Assembly: GCF_004011505.1 (NCBI RefSeq)
Contig: NZ_SAUN01000001.1
Span: 4,774,001-4,838,000 of the forward strand
Source of the DNA: Nonomuraea polychroma
GTDB taxonomy: Bacteria; Actinomycetota; Actinomycetes; Streptosporangiales; Streptosporangiaceae
Length of the DNA stretch: 64,000 nt
Direction: 5' to 3'
Each line of letters opens with the position of its first letter. Positions within the stretch are counted from its first letter, which is position 1. Shown here piece by piece: positions 46,683 to 55,699 of this stretch. The notes beneath the pieces were generated by a model, which saw only the letters and a program-made list of their open reading frames with translations, was not told the DNA's origin and did not search any database. The position numbers and the translations under genes were made by a program.

Positions 46683-47347
46683 TCTACTCGCTGGTCCGCG
46701 AACTCGCCGACGACCGCATTCCGGTCGCGGTGGCCTGCCGAGTGCTCCAGGTGTCGACCTCGGGATATTACGAGTGGCTCGGCCGGCCCGAGCCGCCGCG
46801 GGAACTCCGTAATAAGGAACTCACCAAAGTAATCCGGCAGATACATGCCGACTCGCGCGGCAGTTACGGCTCGCCGCGGGTGCATGCCGAGCTCACACTC
46901 GGGCTGGGTGAGAAGGTCAACCGCAAACGCGTGGAGCGGCTCATGCGCGAGGCCGGCCTGCAGGGCGTCTACCGGCGCAAGGGCCGCAGCAACCTGGTCA
47001 ACCAGGCCACCGAGGAGGACCTGGTGCAGCGCCGCTTCGACGTCGAGGCGCCCGATCGGCTCTGGTTGACCGACATCGCCGAGCATCCCACCGGCGGAGG
47101 GAAGGTGTATTGCGCCGCCGTCATGGACGCCTATTCACGACGCGTCATCGGCTGGTCCATCGACGCACGGCAGAATACGGATCTCGTGGTGAATGCATTG
47201 GCGATGGCCGTGGCTCGGCGAAAGCCGGACGCCCGCTCGACTGTTCTGCATTCCGATCACGGCACGCAATATACGTCTTGGGTCTTTGGCAAGCGGCTGC
47301 GGGATGCGGGCTTGCTCGGTTCCATGGGAACAGTGGGCGATTCCCTC
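46676..47347 (+). pseudogene. IS3-family OrfB, 5' part, interrupted by Tn554-like element
   Basis: The frame KVIYSLVRELADDRIPVAVA to VLHSDHGTQYTSWVFGKRLR and GSMGTVGDSL is a normal OrfB with both catalytic Asp regions (RLWLTDIAEHPTGGGKVYCA and HSDHG). It stops being homologous after GDSL at 47347, inside the GTVGDS-DN motif. The missing part resumes at 50745 (DNTLMESQIGLYKTELFKPR) in the same frame once the insert and one CCCTC copy are removed. Confidence 0.85.
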
Positions 47348-47442
47348 TTAACCGGCTAATACGTATGTTTCCCCAGGTCAGCGACTCGCCGTGATCTGCT
47401 ACCTGCTAGCCGGATGAGGTCATTGCGGGTACATCTGTTCTC

Positions 47443-48528
47443 ATGATCGAACAAGGACTCCGGCTGGAAGCACATGAGGGTAGCTGGATGCTGGCCGGAC
47501 CGTCCGCCGGGCAGTTCGTCCTGGTCGATGAGTATCTGGCGTATCTGGCCGACCGGAACTACTCGCCCAAGACCGTCCGCTCCTACGGCTATGACCTGCT
47601 GGCGTTCTGCCGCTGGCTGGCGACCGAGGACGTGTCGCTGGGTGAGGTGACGACCGAGACGCTGCTGAAGTTCTTGCACGCCTGTCGTGAGGCCAAGGTT
47701 CCCGGGCGTCGCGCCGGCCCGAACGTGGTCACCTTGTCGGGCCGTCGGATTGATCGGTACGCCGCCACGACGATCAATCGGCGGCTTGCGGCCATCTCGG
47801 GGCTGTTCACGTTCGTCACGATGCGCGACCCGGAGTCGATCAACCCGGTCCCGAAAGGACGCGAGGCGCGCTGGCGGGTGGCCGGCGAGCGGTCCGGGAT
47901 GCTCGCGCACACGATCCGCCGCCCGAAGAATCGCTCCTCGCTACGACTGCGCGAGCCCCGGCGCCTGCCCAAAGCACTGTCCCAGACCCAGGCGGCGGAG
48001 CTGCTGGCCAGCTTCCACACCTGGCGCGACCGAGCGATCGCGGGGCTGATGCTGTATTGCGGGCTGCGCTCGGCCGAGGTGCTCGGCTTGAACGTCGCCG
48101 ACGCCGACATCGGTGGCCGCTGGGCGAGCGTGCTCGGCAAGGGTGATCGGCAGCGGCGCGTCCCGTTGGACGCCGACGTCGCCTCGGTCATCCAGGTATA
48201 TCTGCTGGCCGAGCGGCCCGAGTCGACCGAGCAGCGGCTGTTCCTGGTGGCCAAGGGCCCCAACCGGGGACGACCGCTCACGGCAGCAGGGCTGCGCACG
48301 ATCTTCCGCTATCACCGCGCCGTCAGCGGGATCACCGCAGGTCATTCCCACGCGCTGCGGCACACCTTCGGCACCGCACTGGCCGAAGCCGGAGTCGACC
48401 TGGCGGTGATGCAGGCGTTGCTCGGTCACGCGCACGTCGACACCACCGCCCGCTATATCCATCTGGCACCCGCCCACGTGAAAGCCGAGTTCGATGCCGC
48501 ACGCAGCCGCATCCGCGCCCAGCAATAG
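47443..48528 (+). CDS. tnpA: Tn554-type tyrosine recombinase TnpA
   Basis: 361 residues, the same length as Tn554 TnpA. A SAM-like core-binding domain (FVLVDEYLAYLADRNYSPKT) precedes the catalytic domain. Visible active-site residues are the Arg in YCGLRSAEVLGL, Lys in SVLGKGDRQRRVPL, His-x-x-Arg in HSHALRHTFGTALAEAG, His in LLGHAHVDTTARYIHLAP and the Tyr in ARYIHL. It cuts and joins transposon ends with TnpB. The last 35 bp overlap tnpB. Confidence 0.9.
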   Translation: MIEQGLRLEAHEGSWMLAGPSAGQFVLVDEYLAYLADRNYSPKTVRSYGYDLLAFCRWLATEDVSLGEVTTETLLKFLHACREAKVPGRRAGPNVVTLSGRRIDRYAATTINRRLAAISGLFTFVTMRDPESINPVPKGREARWRVAGERSGMLAHTIRRPKNRSSLRLREPRRLPKALSQTQAAELLASFHTWRDRAIAGLMLYCGLRSAEVLGLNVADADIGGRWASVLGKGDRQRRVPLDADVASVIQVYLLAERPESTEQRLFLVAKGPNRGRPLTAAGLRTIFRYHRAVSGITAGHSHALRHTFGTALAEAGVDLAVMQALLGHAHVDTTARYIHLAPAHVKAEFDAARSRIRAQQ

Positions 48529-50398
48529 CCTGCACGCCGACTACCTCGACTATCTGCAGCGGACCGGGCGAGGCAACCGTCCCTATCAGCAGGCCGCGCG
48601 GGTGTTCTTCGAGCGTTGGCCCGGCCCCGGGTGCTGGGCCGCCGAACCGTTGGAGATCCGCTTGTCGGCTGATGCGCACACTCGGCCGATCATTACCTTC
48701 CTCATGCTGCACCGCGGACTACGACCCGGCTACGACTACCTGCTGGAACGCAAACTGTCCACGTTCTGGCGAGAGATGGAGGACTCGCCCGTCGCTGCGG
48801 GAGTGCAGCGCTTCGTGACCGCCGCCGAGGACCTCGGCTTCTCCTTGCGCGTGCGTCTGGCCACCGGCTCTCAGGTGCCGGCCCGGCTGCTCATCCAGGC
48901 CGGACCCGTCCTTGAACAGCTCACCCTGGCCGACCTGGAAGAGTTCGCCGCCGCCTGCGTCGCCCGCAGCGCCCGCACCGGCAAGGACCACCGCCACTAT
49001 CTGTCCGCGCTCAGCAACGCCCAGCGAGTCCTGTTCCACCTGGGCATTATCGACACGCTGCCGAGGATGGGCGGGCCGGTCCCCTTCGAACAGCGGCTGG
49101 CCGAGGTGGCAGAACCGATCTGCACCACGATGATCGCCTACCTGGAACGCAAGCGCGCCACCTGCCAGCCCAAGACCGTCTCCGCGATCGCCACCCGGCT
49201 CAAACACTTCGGCCTCTTCCTCACCCACATCGATCCCGGACTCACCTCGATCGCCAAGCTGGACCGGCAGCATCACATCGAGCCCTACCTCACCGCCCTG
49301 GTCGACGCCGTCAACCCCAAGAACGGCGAAGCCATCACCGTCGCCGACCGCTCCCGCCGGGTGATCGCGCTGACCGGCTTCCTCACCGACATCACCGAGT
49401 GGGGCTGGGCCGAGGCACCCGCCCGCAAGCTGGTGTTCCGCGATGACAACCCCAAGCTCCCGCAGGTGCTGCCCCGCTACCTGCCCGTCGATGCCGATCG
49501 CCGCCTGACCGAAGAGCTCCGCGACCGTCCCGGCAACCAGCTGGCCGCCTGCGCCCTAAGGTTGCAACGCGCCTGCGGGCTACGCATCGGGGAACTCCTG
49601 GACCTGGAGCTCGACTGCGTCCATGAAGTTCCCGGCCACGGCAACTGGCTGAAGATCGGCCTCGGGAAGCTGGAGACCGAACGCATGGTCCCCCTCGATG
49701 AAGAGATCCTCGACCTGATCGACCGCATCATCGAGCTCCGAACACACGGCAGACCCATGCCACATCCCCGCTACCGGCGTCCGGCTCAGTTCCTGTTCAC
49801 CCACCACGGACGCCGCCTCGGCCAAGGCGCCGTCCGCGCCGAACTCGATCGCGCCGCTCAGCAAGCCGGACTCGGTCACATCACCTCCCACCAGCTCCGC
49901 CACACCTACGCCACCGCTCTGGTGAACGCCGGAGTCTCGTTGCAGGCGCTGATGGCGTTGCTCGGACACGCCTCCGCAGAAATGAGCCTGCGCTACGGAC
50001 GGTTGTTCGACACCACAGTCCGCGCCGAATACGAACGAGCCCTCGACCTGGCCAAACAACAAGCCCGCACCCCAGCCCCCGGCCGGGTCCACCTGCCCCT
50101 GGCCGACATCACCGGCGGCAAGGACTGGAAAGACACCCCGCTGATCAAACCCAGAATGGCCGGCGGCTTCTGCCTACGCGCACCCGCCCAAGGCGCCTGC
50201 ACCTACGCCAACATCTGCGAACACTGCCCCAGCTTCCACACCGAACCCAGCTCGCTGCCCATCCTCGCCGCCCAGCGTGTCGACGCAGACGCGCTCGCCC
50301 AGGACGCCGAGAATCGAGGCTGGATCGCCGAAGCCGAACGACACCGCCGACTCATCACCCGACTCGACCACCTGATCAGCGAGGCCCACGCCGGATGA
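48494..50398 (+). CDS. tnpB: Tn554-type tyrosine recombinase TnpB
   Basis: 634 residues, matching the about 630 of Tn554 TnpB. The N-terminal half is specific to TnpB; the catalytic domain follows with Arg in RACGLRIGELLDLELDCVHE, His-x-x-Arg in TSHQLRHTYATALVNAGVSL, His in LLGHASAEMSLRYGRLFDTT and Tyr in LRYGRLF. The tail carries a Cys-rich motif (GFCLRAPAQGACTYANICEH, CPSF). It starts at ATG 48494 inside tnpA and its stop overlaps tnpC as ATGA. Confidence 0.92.
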   Translation: MPHAAASAPSNSLHADYLDYLQRTGRGNRPYQQAARVFFERWPGPGCWAAEPLEIRLSADAHTRPIITFLMLHRGLRPGYDYLLERKLSTFWREMEDSPVAAGVQRFVTAAEDLGFSLRVRLATGSQVPARLLIQAGPVLEQLTLADLEEFAAACVARSARTGKDHRHYLSALSNAQRVLFHLGIIDTLPRMGGPVPFEQRLAEVAEPICTTMIAYLERKRATCQPKTVSAIATRLKHFGLFLTHIDPGLTSIAKLDRQHHIEPYLTALVDAVNPKNGEAITVADRSRRVIALTGFLTDITEWGWAEAPARKLVFRDDNPKLPQVLPRYLPVDADRRLTEELRDRPGNQLAACALRLQRACGLRIGELLDLELDCVHEVPGHGNWLKIGLGKLETERMVPLDEEILDLIDRIIELRTHGRPMPHPRYRRPAQFLFTHHGRRLGQGAVRAELDRAAQQAGLGHITSHQLRHTYATALVNAGVSLQALMALLGHASAEMSLRYGRLFDTTVRAEYERALDLAKQQARTPAPGRVHLPLADITGGKDWKDTPLIKPRMAGGFCLRAPAQGACTYANICEHCPSFHTEPSSLPILAAQRVDADALAQDAENRGWIAEAERHRRLITRLDHLISEAHAG

Positions 50399-50694
50399 CC
50401 AGCAGCGACACCCTCCACCGCGTCGAGAAGGCATGCGCCCAGCTCCACCGCGACGGCCAACCCGTCACCTTCATCGCCGTCGCCAACCTCACCGGGCTAG
50501 GCCGCACCACCCTCTACCGCAGTGCCACCCTCCGCGCCATCATCGAGGAAAACCGCCGCCGCGCCGCCACCAACGGCACCCTCACCGGCCTCCTCGACGA
50601 AATACGAAACCTCCACACCGCTCTGGAAGCCGTCGCTGCACGCGTCCGTCGCCACGAAGAGCAACTCCGCCGACTTACTACCCGGGTCAGCTGA
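50395..50694 (+). CDS. tnpC: Tn554-type accessory protein TnpC (DUF6262-like)
   Basis: 99 residues, somewhat shorter than the 125 of Tn554 TnpC. It has an HTH-like segment (VTFIAVANLTGLGRTTLYRS) and a coiled coil (LLDEIRNLHTALEAVAARVR). Its ATG overlaps the tnpB stop. TnpC of Tn554 influences efficiency and orientation of insertion; the same role is inferred from position and shape. Confidence 0.82.
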   Translation: MTSSDTLHRVEKACAQLHRDGQPVTFIAVANLTGLGRTTLYRSATLRAIIEENRRRAATNGTLTGLLDEIRNLHTALEAVAARVRRHEEQLRRLTTRVS

Positions 50695-50744
50695 AAGCGT
50701 TACCCGGCCAACGCCCAAAACCAGCGTCATTAGCCGGATAAGCC

Positions 50745-50835
50745 CTCGACAACACCCTGATGGAATCACAGATCGGCCTCTACAAGACCGAGCTGTTCAA
50801 GCCCCGCGGGCCCTGGCGCAGCCTGGCCGTCGTCT
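50745..50835 (+). pseudogene. IS3-family OrfB, 3' part after the Tn554-like insert
   Basis: The frame reads LDNTLMESQIGLYKTELFKP and RGPWRSLAVV, the segment with the catalytic Glu (LMES). It joins to the part ending at 47347. After about 50835 homology ends before the RRLHS motif. The stretch 50836-51074 has no recognised gene. Confidence 0.78.
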
Positions 50836-51074
50836 CGGCCGCCGGTGTCGTGCAGCGGCGAAGCGGCCTCGGCCGGCCATCGCCCACGCCAGCTGCTCCG
50901 GCATGCGCCGCAGCAGCTGGCTGCTGCACGGGTGCCGATCGGCCACGCCGCCTGGCGGCTCGCGAACGTGCAGGCCTGGCACGCCACGTTCCGGCATTTC
51001 AGTCGCCGTGCAGTGAGATGTACCTGGATCTGGACCTGGAGACCGCCAGCGGCAGGTCATGAAGCAGTCGCCGA

Positions 51075-51195
51075 CAGTGACCCGTGCAGCCGGACTGCCC
51101 GCACTTCCGGACAGCTCACGGGTGCTCCGCCGGCGCGTGCTGTGACCAGCACATAACCGGCGCGATCCGCCAGGTCATCGACGACTAGCTCGGCA
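51075..51195 (-). pseudogene. possible ISL3-family transposase N-terminal scrap
   Basis: The minus frame gives ELVVDDLADRAGYVLVTARA and GGAPVSCPEVRAVRLHG, resembling the N-terminal zinc-finger region of ISL3 transposases, but the second CxxC-type Cys is missing. It is too short for certainty. Confidence 0.35.
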
Positions 51196-51219
51196 CCTGC
51201 CGCGACGCGAGTACCAGTA

Positions 51220-51675
51220 CTACCGGCCGCGGGGGTGAGTGAATCGCAGCATGTTGCCGGAGGGGTCGAGGAAGGCACAGTCGCGGCCACCGTGGGGCTG
51301 GTTGATCGGTTCTTGCATCACATCAGCGCCCGCCGCCTCGATGTGCTCGAAGGTGGCGTCGCAGTTGTCGGTCACGAAGACGAGACAGCCCAGCAGGCCC
51401 TTGGCCATCAGATCCTCGATCGCCCGCCGGTCGGACAGGGAGACACCTGGGTCCACATCAGGTGATTTGAGGAGGATCTGCACGTCCGGCTGGGACGGCG
51501 GGCCGACACTTACCCACCGTTTCCCCTCGCGCTCGACGTCATTGCGTACCTCGAAGCCGAGCACGTCACGGTAGAAGCCGAGCGCCTCGTCGAGGTCGTG
51601 GACAGCGAGGGTAAGAGACGAGAGCTTGAGATCCAGGCCGGTCATGCTGTGGACCGGTCGGGGAGTCTGGCTCAT
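51220..51675 (-). CDS. VOC-family protein, copy B
   Basis: Identical in protein sequence to the copy at 10936-11391 (151 residues from ATG 51675). The ATG overlaps the sigma factor stop as TGATG with AAGGAG upstream, so it is made from the sigma operon. The role in the ECF41 circuit is unknown; ECF41 operons usually carry a small-molecule oxidoreductase, decarboxylase or epimerase at this place. Confidence 0.88.
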   Translation of the reverse strand: MSQTPRPVHSMTGLDLKLSSLTLAVHDLDEALGFYRDVLGFEVRNDVEREGKRWVSVGPPSQPDVQILLKSPDVDPGVSLSDRRAIEDLMAKGLLGCLVFVTDNCDATFEHIEAAGADVMQEPINQPHGGRDCAFLDPSGNMLRFTHPRGR

Positions 51676-52547
51676 CACCGCTCCTTGTTGTTGGCGGTAA
51701 GGAAGACGATGTCGAGGCTGCGGAGCCCGCCCGGGTCGGTGTCGATATCGATGCGGGTGATCTTTCCCTTGCTGATGGTGAACGTGAAGACGGCCTTCGG
51801 CCGGCCGAGATGCGACCAGACGGCCGCCGGGACGCCGTCGACCAGAGCGAGCCGGGCGGCCTGAGCTCGTCGTGCGGCGAAGAAGGCCGCCACCGCGTGG
51901 CCGCCGCGGATCTCGCCGACCACGGCGTCCGGATCCAGCAACTCGAGCAGAGCGACGAAATCCCCACCCCGGGAGGCGGCAAGGAATGCCTCGACGATGT
52001 CCCGCTTCGCCGATCGCGCGGCATCCGATGCCCCGGCCGCTCCTTGCACCCGGCGCCGAGCCCGGCTGGCGAGCTGCCGGGCCGCCACCGGGGAGCGGTC
52101 GATGATGGCGCCGATCTCGCCGAACGACACAGCGAAGACGTCATGCAAGACGAACGCGAGCCGCTCGGCAGGAGTCAGCGTGTCCAGCACCACCATCAGC
52201 GCGACACCGACCGAATCGGCCAGCAGCGCCTCGTCCTCGGGGCTGGCCTGGCCAGGTGGGTGGAGACTCTCCTGCGGCCCGGCTGGCTCGGGCGGCAGCG
52301 CCCCGGCCGACTCCTCGCGCCGGGCCCGGCGCGCCTCGAGCATGTTCAGACAGACCCGGGCGACGATGGTGGTCAGCCACCCGGCCGGGTTCTCCACCTG
52401 GCCGGTGTCGGCGCGGCTGACCCGCAGCCACGCCTCCTGCACCGCATCCTCGGCCTCGCCGGGTGAGCCGAGCATCCGGTAGGCCACCGCGTGCAAGCGG
52501 TCCTGGTGCTCGGCGAACCGCTCGCTCAGCCAATCCTGCTCGACCAT
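51675..52547 (-). CDS. ECF41/SigJ-type RNA polymerase sigma factor, intact copy B
   Basis: 290 residues. Region 2 (RLHAVAYRMLGSPGEAEDAV, QEAWLRVSRAD), an intervening linker, region 4 (LTPAERLAFVLHDVFAVSFG, SPVAARQLASRARRRVQG) and a C-terminal SnoaL-like domain (DIVEAFLAASRGGDFVALLE to RSLDIVFL) are complete. In ECF41 factors this fused domain controls activity instead of an anti-sigma factor. The ATG at 52547 lies next to a TGTCACA-type promoter that it may recognise itself. Confidence 0.92.
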   Translation of the reverse strand: MVEQDWLSERFAEHQDRLHAVAYRMLGSPGEAEDAVQEAWLRVSRADTGQVENPAGWLTTIVARVCLNMLEARRARREESAGALPPEPAGPQESLHPPGQASPEDEALLADSVGVALMVVLDTLTPAERLAFVLHDVFAVSFGEIGAIIDRSPVAARQLASRARRRVQGAAGASDAARSAKRDIVEAFLAASRGGDFVALLELLDPDAVVGEIRGGHAVAAFFAARRAQAARLALVDGVPAAVWSHLGRPKAVFTFTISKGKITRIDIDTDPGGLRSLDIVFLTANNKER

Positions 52548-52548
52548 C

Positions 52549-52610
52549 TGTCACATTCCTCCGTTTCGCCGGTCATATCAATTGACCGGCGAACCCACGC
52601 CGATGTGACA
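52549..52610. promoter_or_regulatory. nested inverted repeats, divergent ECF41-type promoter region (copy B)
   Basis: Same arrangement as 12123-12184: outer TGTCACAT/ATGTGACA and inner CGCCGGTCA/TGACCGGCG, with GGTC 15-16 bases after TGTCACA on either strand. It sits between the intact sigma gene and the divergent VOC gene at 52683. Confidence 0.58.
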
Positions 52611-52682
52611 TCCAGGCCCGGCCCGGATGTCCGGCCCGCCAGTTCAGGCGGCAAATACACCGAAATCATCAGGAGAGAAACC

Positions 52683-53075
52683 GTGTCACTGCAGGTGAGC
52701 TCCATCATGCTGGGCGTCAAGGACCTGGCCCGCGCCAAGAAGTTCTATGCCGAAGGCCTGGGCTGCAAGATCGACAAGGACACCCGCAATTTCGTTTCGT
52801 TCAACCTGGGCGAGGGGTCCCCGCAGCTGGCTCTCTACGAATGGGAGGCGGCGGCACAGGACGCCGGCGTCTCCCCGGAGGGATCCGGATTCCGCGGTGC
52901 CTCATTCCACTTCAACCCCGACTCCAGGGAAGTGGTGGATGAGATGATGCGCAACGCGGTGGCTGCCGGCGGCAGCGTGGTCAAGGAGGCGGCCCCCGCC
53001 CAGTGGGGCGGGTACTTCGGCTACTTCAGCGACCCCGACGGCTATCTGTGGAAAGTCACCACCTACGCCTCCTGA
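52683..53075 (+). CDS. VOC-family protein divergent from the sigma gene (type 2)
   Basis: 130 residues from GTG 52683 with AGGAGAG upstream. The sequence VSLQVSSIMLGVKDLARAKK to WGGYFGYFSDPDGYLWKVTT is a complete VOC domain. It holds the position occupied at the other cassette by a different VOC protein (12258-12671). It is probably transcribed from the divergent ECF41-type promoter. Substrate unknown. Confidence 0.88.
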   Translation: MSLQVSSIMLGVKDLARAKKFYAEGLGCKIDKDTRNFVSFNLGEGSPQLALYEWEAAAQDAGVSPEGSGFRGASFHFNPDSREVVDEMMRNAVAAGGSVVKEAAPAQWGGYFGYFSDPDGYLWKVTTYAS

Positions 53076-53132
53076 CCGATAGACGTCACGGAGGGTCCCG
53101 GACACGCCACACTGGTGAGGCCAGGGGCCAGC

Positions 53133-53164
53133 CCGGGTCCTCGTTCAAGAACGCGAGGGCCCGG
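53133..53164. terminator. hairpin after the VOC gene
   Basis: CCGGGTCCTCG pairs with CGAGGGCCCGG (11 bp with one G-U) around a 10-base loop, 58 bp after the VOC stop. The remaining sequence to 53335 has no recognised gene and should contain the promoter of 53336. Confidence 0.55.
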
Positions 53165-53335
53165 ACAGGGGACGGCCGGACGTGTGCCGCCTCCTCTATG
53201 ACCGGGCGCGGTGCTTGATCACCGTTGCCGCAGCCGTCCCGGGCGCGGCGGCAGCCTCGGTGAGGAAAGTAGACCGGTATTCGGGGCGGGGCGGGCTGGA
53301 TCCGCAGTGAGCTGGCAAGATAGCGAGAGCAGATC

Positions 53336-53794
53336 ATGAAGTTTCGTGCCTACGTCGAGTCTGCGGAGCCCATGAGGGGGCTTGAGGTTCCCGAAGACGT
53401 TGTGGAGGCGCTCGGTGGAGGTAAGCGGCCGAGGGTGACCATCACGATCAACGGGCACGCATGGAAGAGCAGGGTCGCCATCATGCGCGGCCGCTACCTG
53501 CTCGGCCTGAGCAACGCCAACCGGCAAGCCGCCGGTGTCGTGACCGGTGACGAGGTCGAGGTCGAGGTCGAATTGGATGCCGAGCCCCCTGCCGTGGTAG
53601 AGCCCGCGGACTTTGCCCGCGCCCTGGACGCCGACCCGGTTGCCCGCGGCGTTTACGACCGCCTGCCCTACAGCCACAAGCGCGAGCACGTGCTGGCCAT
53701 CGAAAGAGCGAAGAAGCCCGAGACGCGCATACGACGGATCAAGAAGGCTTTGGAAGTGCTGCGGGATCGGGAGGACGATGGCATGCAGGGCTGA
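53336..53794 (+). CDS. DUF1905 / YdeI-OmpD-associated family protein
   Basis: 152 residues. The N-terminal DUF1905 beta-barrel (FRAYVESAEPMRGLEVPEDV, RPRVTITINGHAWKSRVAIM, VVTGDEVEVEVELDAEP) is followed by the YdeI C-terminal helices (VYDRLPYSHKREHVLAIERA, ETRIRRIKKALEVLRD). The last codons (MQG and the stop) run into the truncated end of an IS110 remnant, so the native C-terminus may have been altered by a few residues. Function unknown beyond the family name. Confidence 0.88.
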   Translation: MKFRAYVESAEPMRGLEVPEDVVEALGGGKRPRVTITINGHAWKSRVAIMRGRYLLGLSNANRQAAGVVTGDEVEVEVELDAEPPAVVEPADFARALDADPVARGVYDRLPYSHKREHVLAIERAKKPETRIRRIKKALEVLRDREDDGMQG

Positions 53795-54131
53795 GTTGGC
53801 TTGTCCGTCGCCGCCTCGATTGAGGCGGTGGCGTTGAACCTTGCCGGAAGATACCTCGACAGGGCTGACTCCGCAGAGTGCCGTGAAGGACGCCTCGCTG
53901 CCAAGCCGCTCGGCATTGTCTCCGGCGGTGATCGCAGGGCGAAGGCGGTGTCCGGGCCGACGCCGTAGGTGTCGAGTAGGCCGGTAGCGTAGTCGGAGAT
54001 AACAGCGGTGATCTGACTCGAGATCGGTGATTTTCCTGGGTGCGGTGACTGATGCGTTGTGCCAGGAGCCGCAGAGTGTAGGTGGCGGCAGAGGTGATGC
54101 TGGCGGGTGCCTCTGTATCAAGCCGCGCATC
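53787..54131 (-). pseudogene. IS110-family transposase, C-terminal part (interrupted by IS3)
   Basis: The minus strand reads AATYTLRLLAQRISHRTQEN, then in other frames AITAGDNAERLGSEASFTAL, CGVSPVEVSSGKVQRHRLNR and GGDGQANSALHAI, the Tnp_20 region of IS110. It ends at the YdeI gene, so the transposase C-terminus is lost. It continues the fragment at 55700-56075 on the other side of the IS3. Confidence 0.82.
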
Positions 54132-54164
54132 GGTACCTGTCAAGGATCTTGAGACAGTCTCTTG

Positions 54165-55231
54165 CTATGTGGACGCTATGAGCGCTTGTGGGGTCGGTGG
54201 ATTGATCCACGCCGCGGTGGGCATAGGGGGCGGGGTCGGCGGTCGGCCGAACCGCGTTGGATTGGCCGCATAGGCCGCGGCCAGAACCTGAGCTCGCTGG
54301 AGCTGGATCTGCCCGGCGGTGCCGAAGTAGACCGAGGCCGGGGTGTGCAGCCCCAGCGCCGCATGACGGTGCTCGTGCCGGTAGTAGTCGAAGAAATCGG
54401 TGCACCAGGCGTGCGCGTGCTCGATCGAGGAGAACTGCTCGGGGAAGTCGAAGCGGTACTTCAGCGTCTTGAACTGGGCTTCCGAATAGGGGTTGTCGTT
54501 GGACACGCGCGGGCGGGAATGGCTGCGCTGCACCCCCAGGTCCACCAGTAACTGAGCGACGTTCTTGGACGTCATCGCGCTGCCCCGGTCGGCGTGGATC
54601 GCCTTGGGCCGGCCGTGTGCCGTGATCAGTCCGGCCATCCACCGCTCGGCGATGGCGGCGTCCTCGGCCGCCTCCAGCCGCCAGCCCACCGGGTAACGGC
54701 TGAAGATATCGAGCATCACATACAGCTGGTAGAAGGTGCCGCGGGTCGGGCCGGGCAGGCGGGTGATATCCCAGCTCCACACGTCGTTCGGCTGATGGGC
54801 CACCAACTCGGGTTTGACATGGGCCGGATGCGCGGCCAGCCGACGCCGCTCGCGCACCAGTCCCTGCTCGCGCAGCAGCCGGTACATGGTCGATTGAGAG
54901 GCCAGGTAGACCCCTTCGTCCAGCAATTCGGCCCAGATCTGCGCGACTGCCTTGTCGGCGAAGCGCGGCTCGGTCAGCACTGCCAGCACGCGCTCACGCT
55001 CGTCGAGCGTCAGCGCGTTGGGCGGCGGCTCGACGGGGCCGGGCTTACGCGGCGGGCCACTGGCCCGGGCGCGTTGGCGATACAGGCTGGCCCGCGACTT
55101 GCCCAGCAGCGCGCACGCCGCGCTGGTCGAGGTGACGGCTTCCAGGTCAGCGAAGACCTCGCCTATCGCCTGTTCGACCTCGGCTTTGAGGCCGCGCTCT
55201 CGGAGAGCGTCTCCAAGAGCGCATGTGCTTT
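54165..55231 (-). CDS. IS3 OrfB, DDE integrase part (copy 2)
   Basis: Same protein as at 31605-32671, read in the -1 frame after the slippery heptamer (complement of 55229-55235). Catalytic blocks DVWSWDITRLPGPT, HADRGSAMTSKNVA and SNDNPYSEAQFKTLKYR are intact. The element looks capable of making a full OrfAB. Confidence 0.9.
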
Positions 55232-55618
55232 TCCCACCAGATCCAACGCCGCGTCTTTTCGGGCCAGTTCGGCCTCGAGCGCTTCCACCTTGCGCCGCAG
55301 CCGCTCCAGCTCGGCCTGCTCGCCGCTCTTGCCCGAGCGTTTGCCGCCCTTGGCCAGGCCGTCCAGCGCTCCCGCCTCGGCCGCCCGCCGCCACTCCACG
55401 AGATGCGAGGAGTACAGCCCTTCCCGCCGCAGCAGCGCGCCCCGCGCGCCCGGTTCGGTCAGCGCGTCGTATTCGGCCAAGATCGCCTGCTTGTACTCGG
55501 GCGTGAACGTCCGCCGCCGCGGCCGGTCCGCGCGTGGCCCCTGCTTGCCCTTACCCGAGCTCATTGCTCCATCATCGGCGATCGACGCCGGGGAACGCTC
55601 GGCCAGTCTCATGCTCAC
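55163..55618 (-). CDS. IS3 OrfA (copy 2)
   Basis: 151 residues, identical to 31218-31673, including the G-GGA-AAA frameshift heptamer at 55229-55235 and the hairpin after it. Confidence 0.9.
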   Translation of the reverse strand: MSMRLAERSPASIADDGAMSSGKGKQGPRADRPRRRTFTPEYKQAILAEYDALTEPGARGALLRREGLYSSHLVEWRRAAEAGALDGLAKGGKRSGKSGEQAELERLRRKVEALEAELARKDAALDLVGKAHALLETLSESAASKPRSNRR

Positions 55619-55699
55619 GGTTCGTTGAGATCCTTACTCACCCTCATCAGTCAGATGAACTGTAGTCACATCAGTCTCAACAAACCCTGACAGAGAGGG

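Larger units (their letters stand above)
47348..50742 (+). mobile_element. Tn554-like transposon with recombinase genes only
   Basis: About 3.4 kb inserted in an IS3 OrfB gene. CCCTC occurs on both sides (47343-47347 and 50743-50747), and deleting the insert plus one CCCTC rebuilds an uninterrupted IS3 frame. The inner ends are inverted: TTAACCGGCTAAT on the left and TTATCCGGCTAAT on the complement of the right end. Inside are tnpA, tnpB and tnpC with overlapping ends and no passenger genes. Confidence 0.85.
54132..55699 (-). mobile_element. IS3-family insertion sequence (copy 2, 1568 bp) inside IS110
   Basis: Inverted duplicate of 31137-32704, same length. CATC is directly repeated at 54128-54131 and 55700-55703, a 4-bp target duplication. 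It places the element ends at GGTACC and GAGAGGG, several bases outside the TGTCA-type inner repeats. On both sides is one IS110 gene. Confidence 0.9.

Noticed and set aside
47443..50398. Integrated phage or ICE with two integrases
   Set aside because: The two recombinases plus the 99-residue protein match Tn554 TnpA/B/C in size and overlap. No phage or conjugation gene is present.
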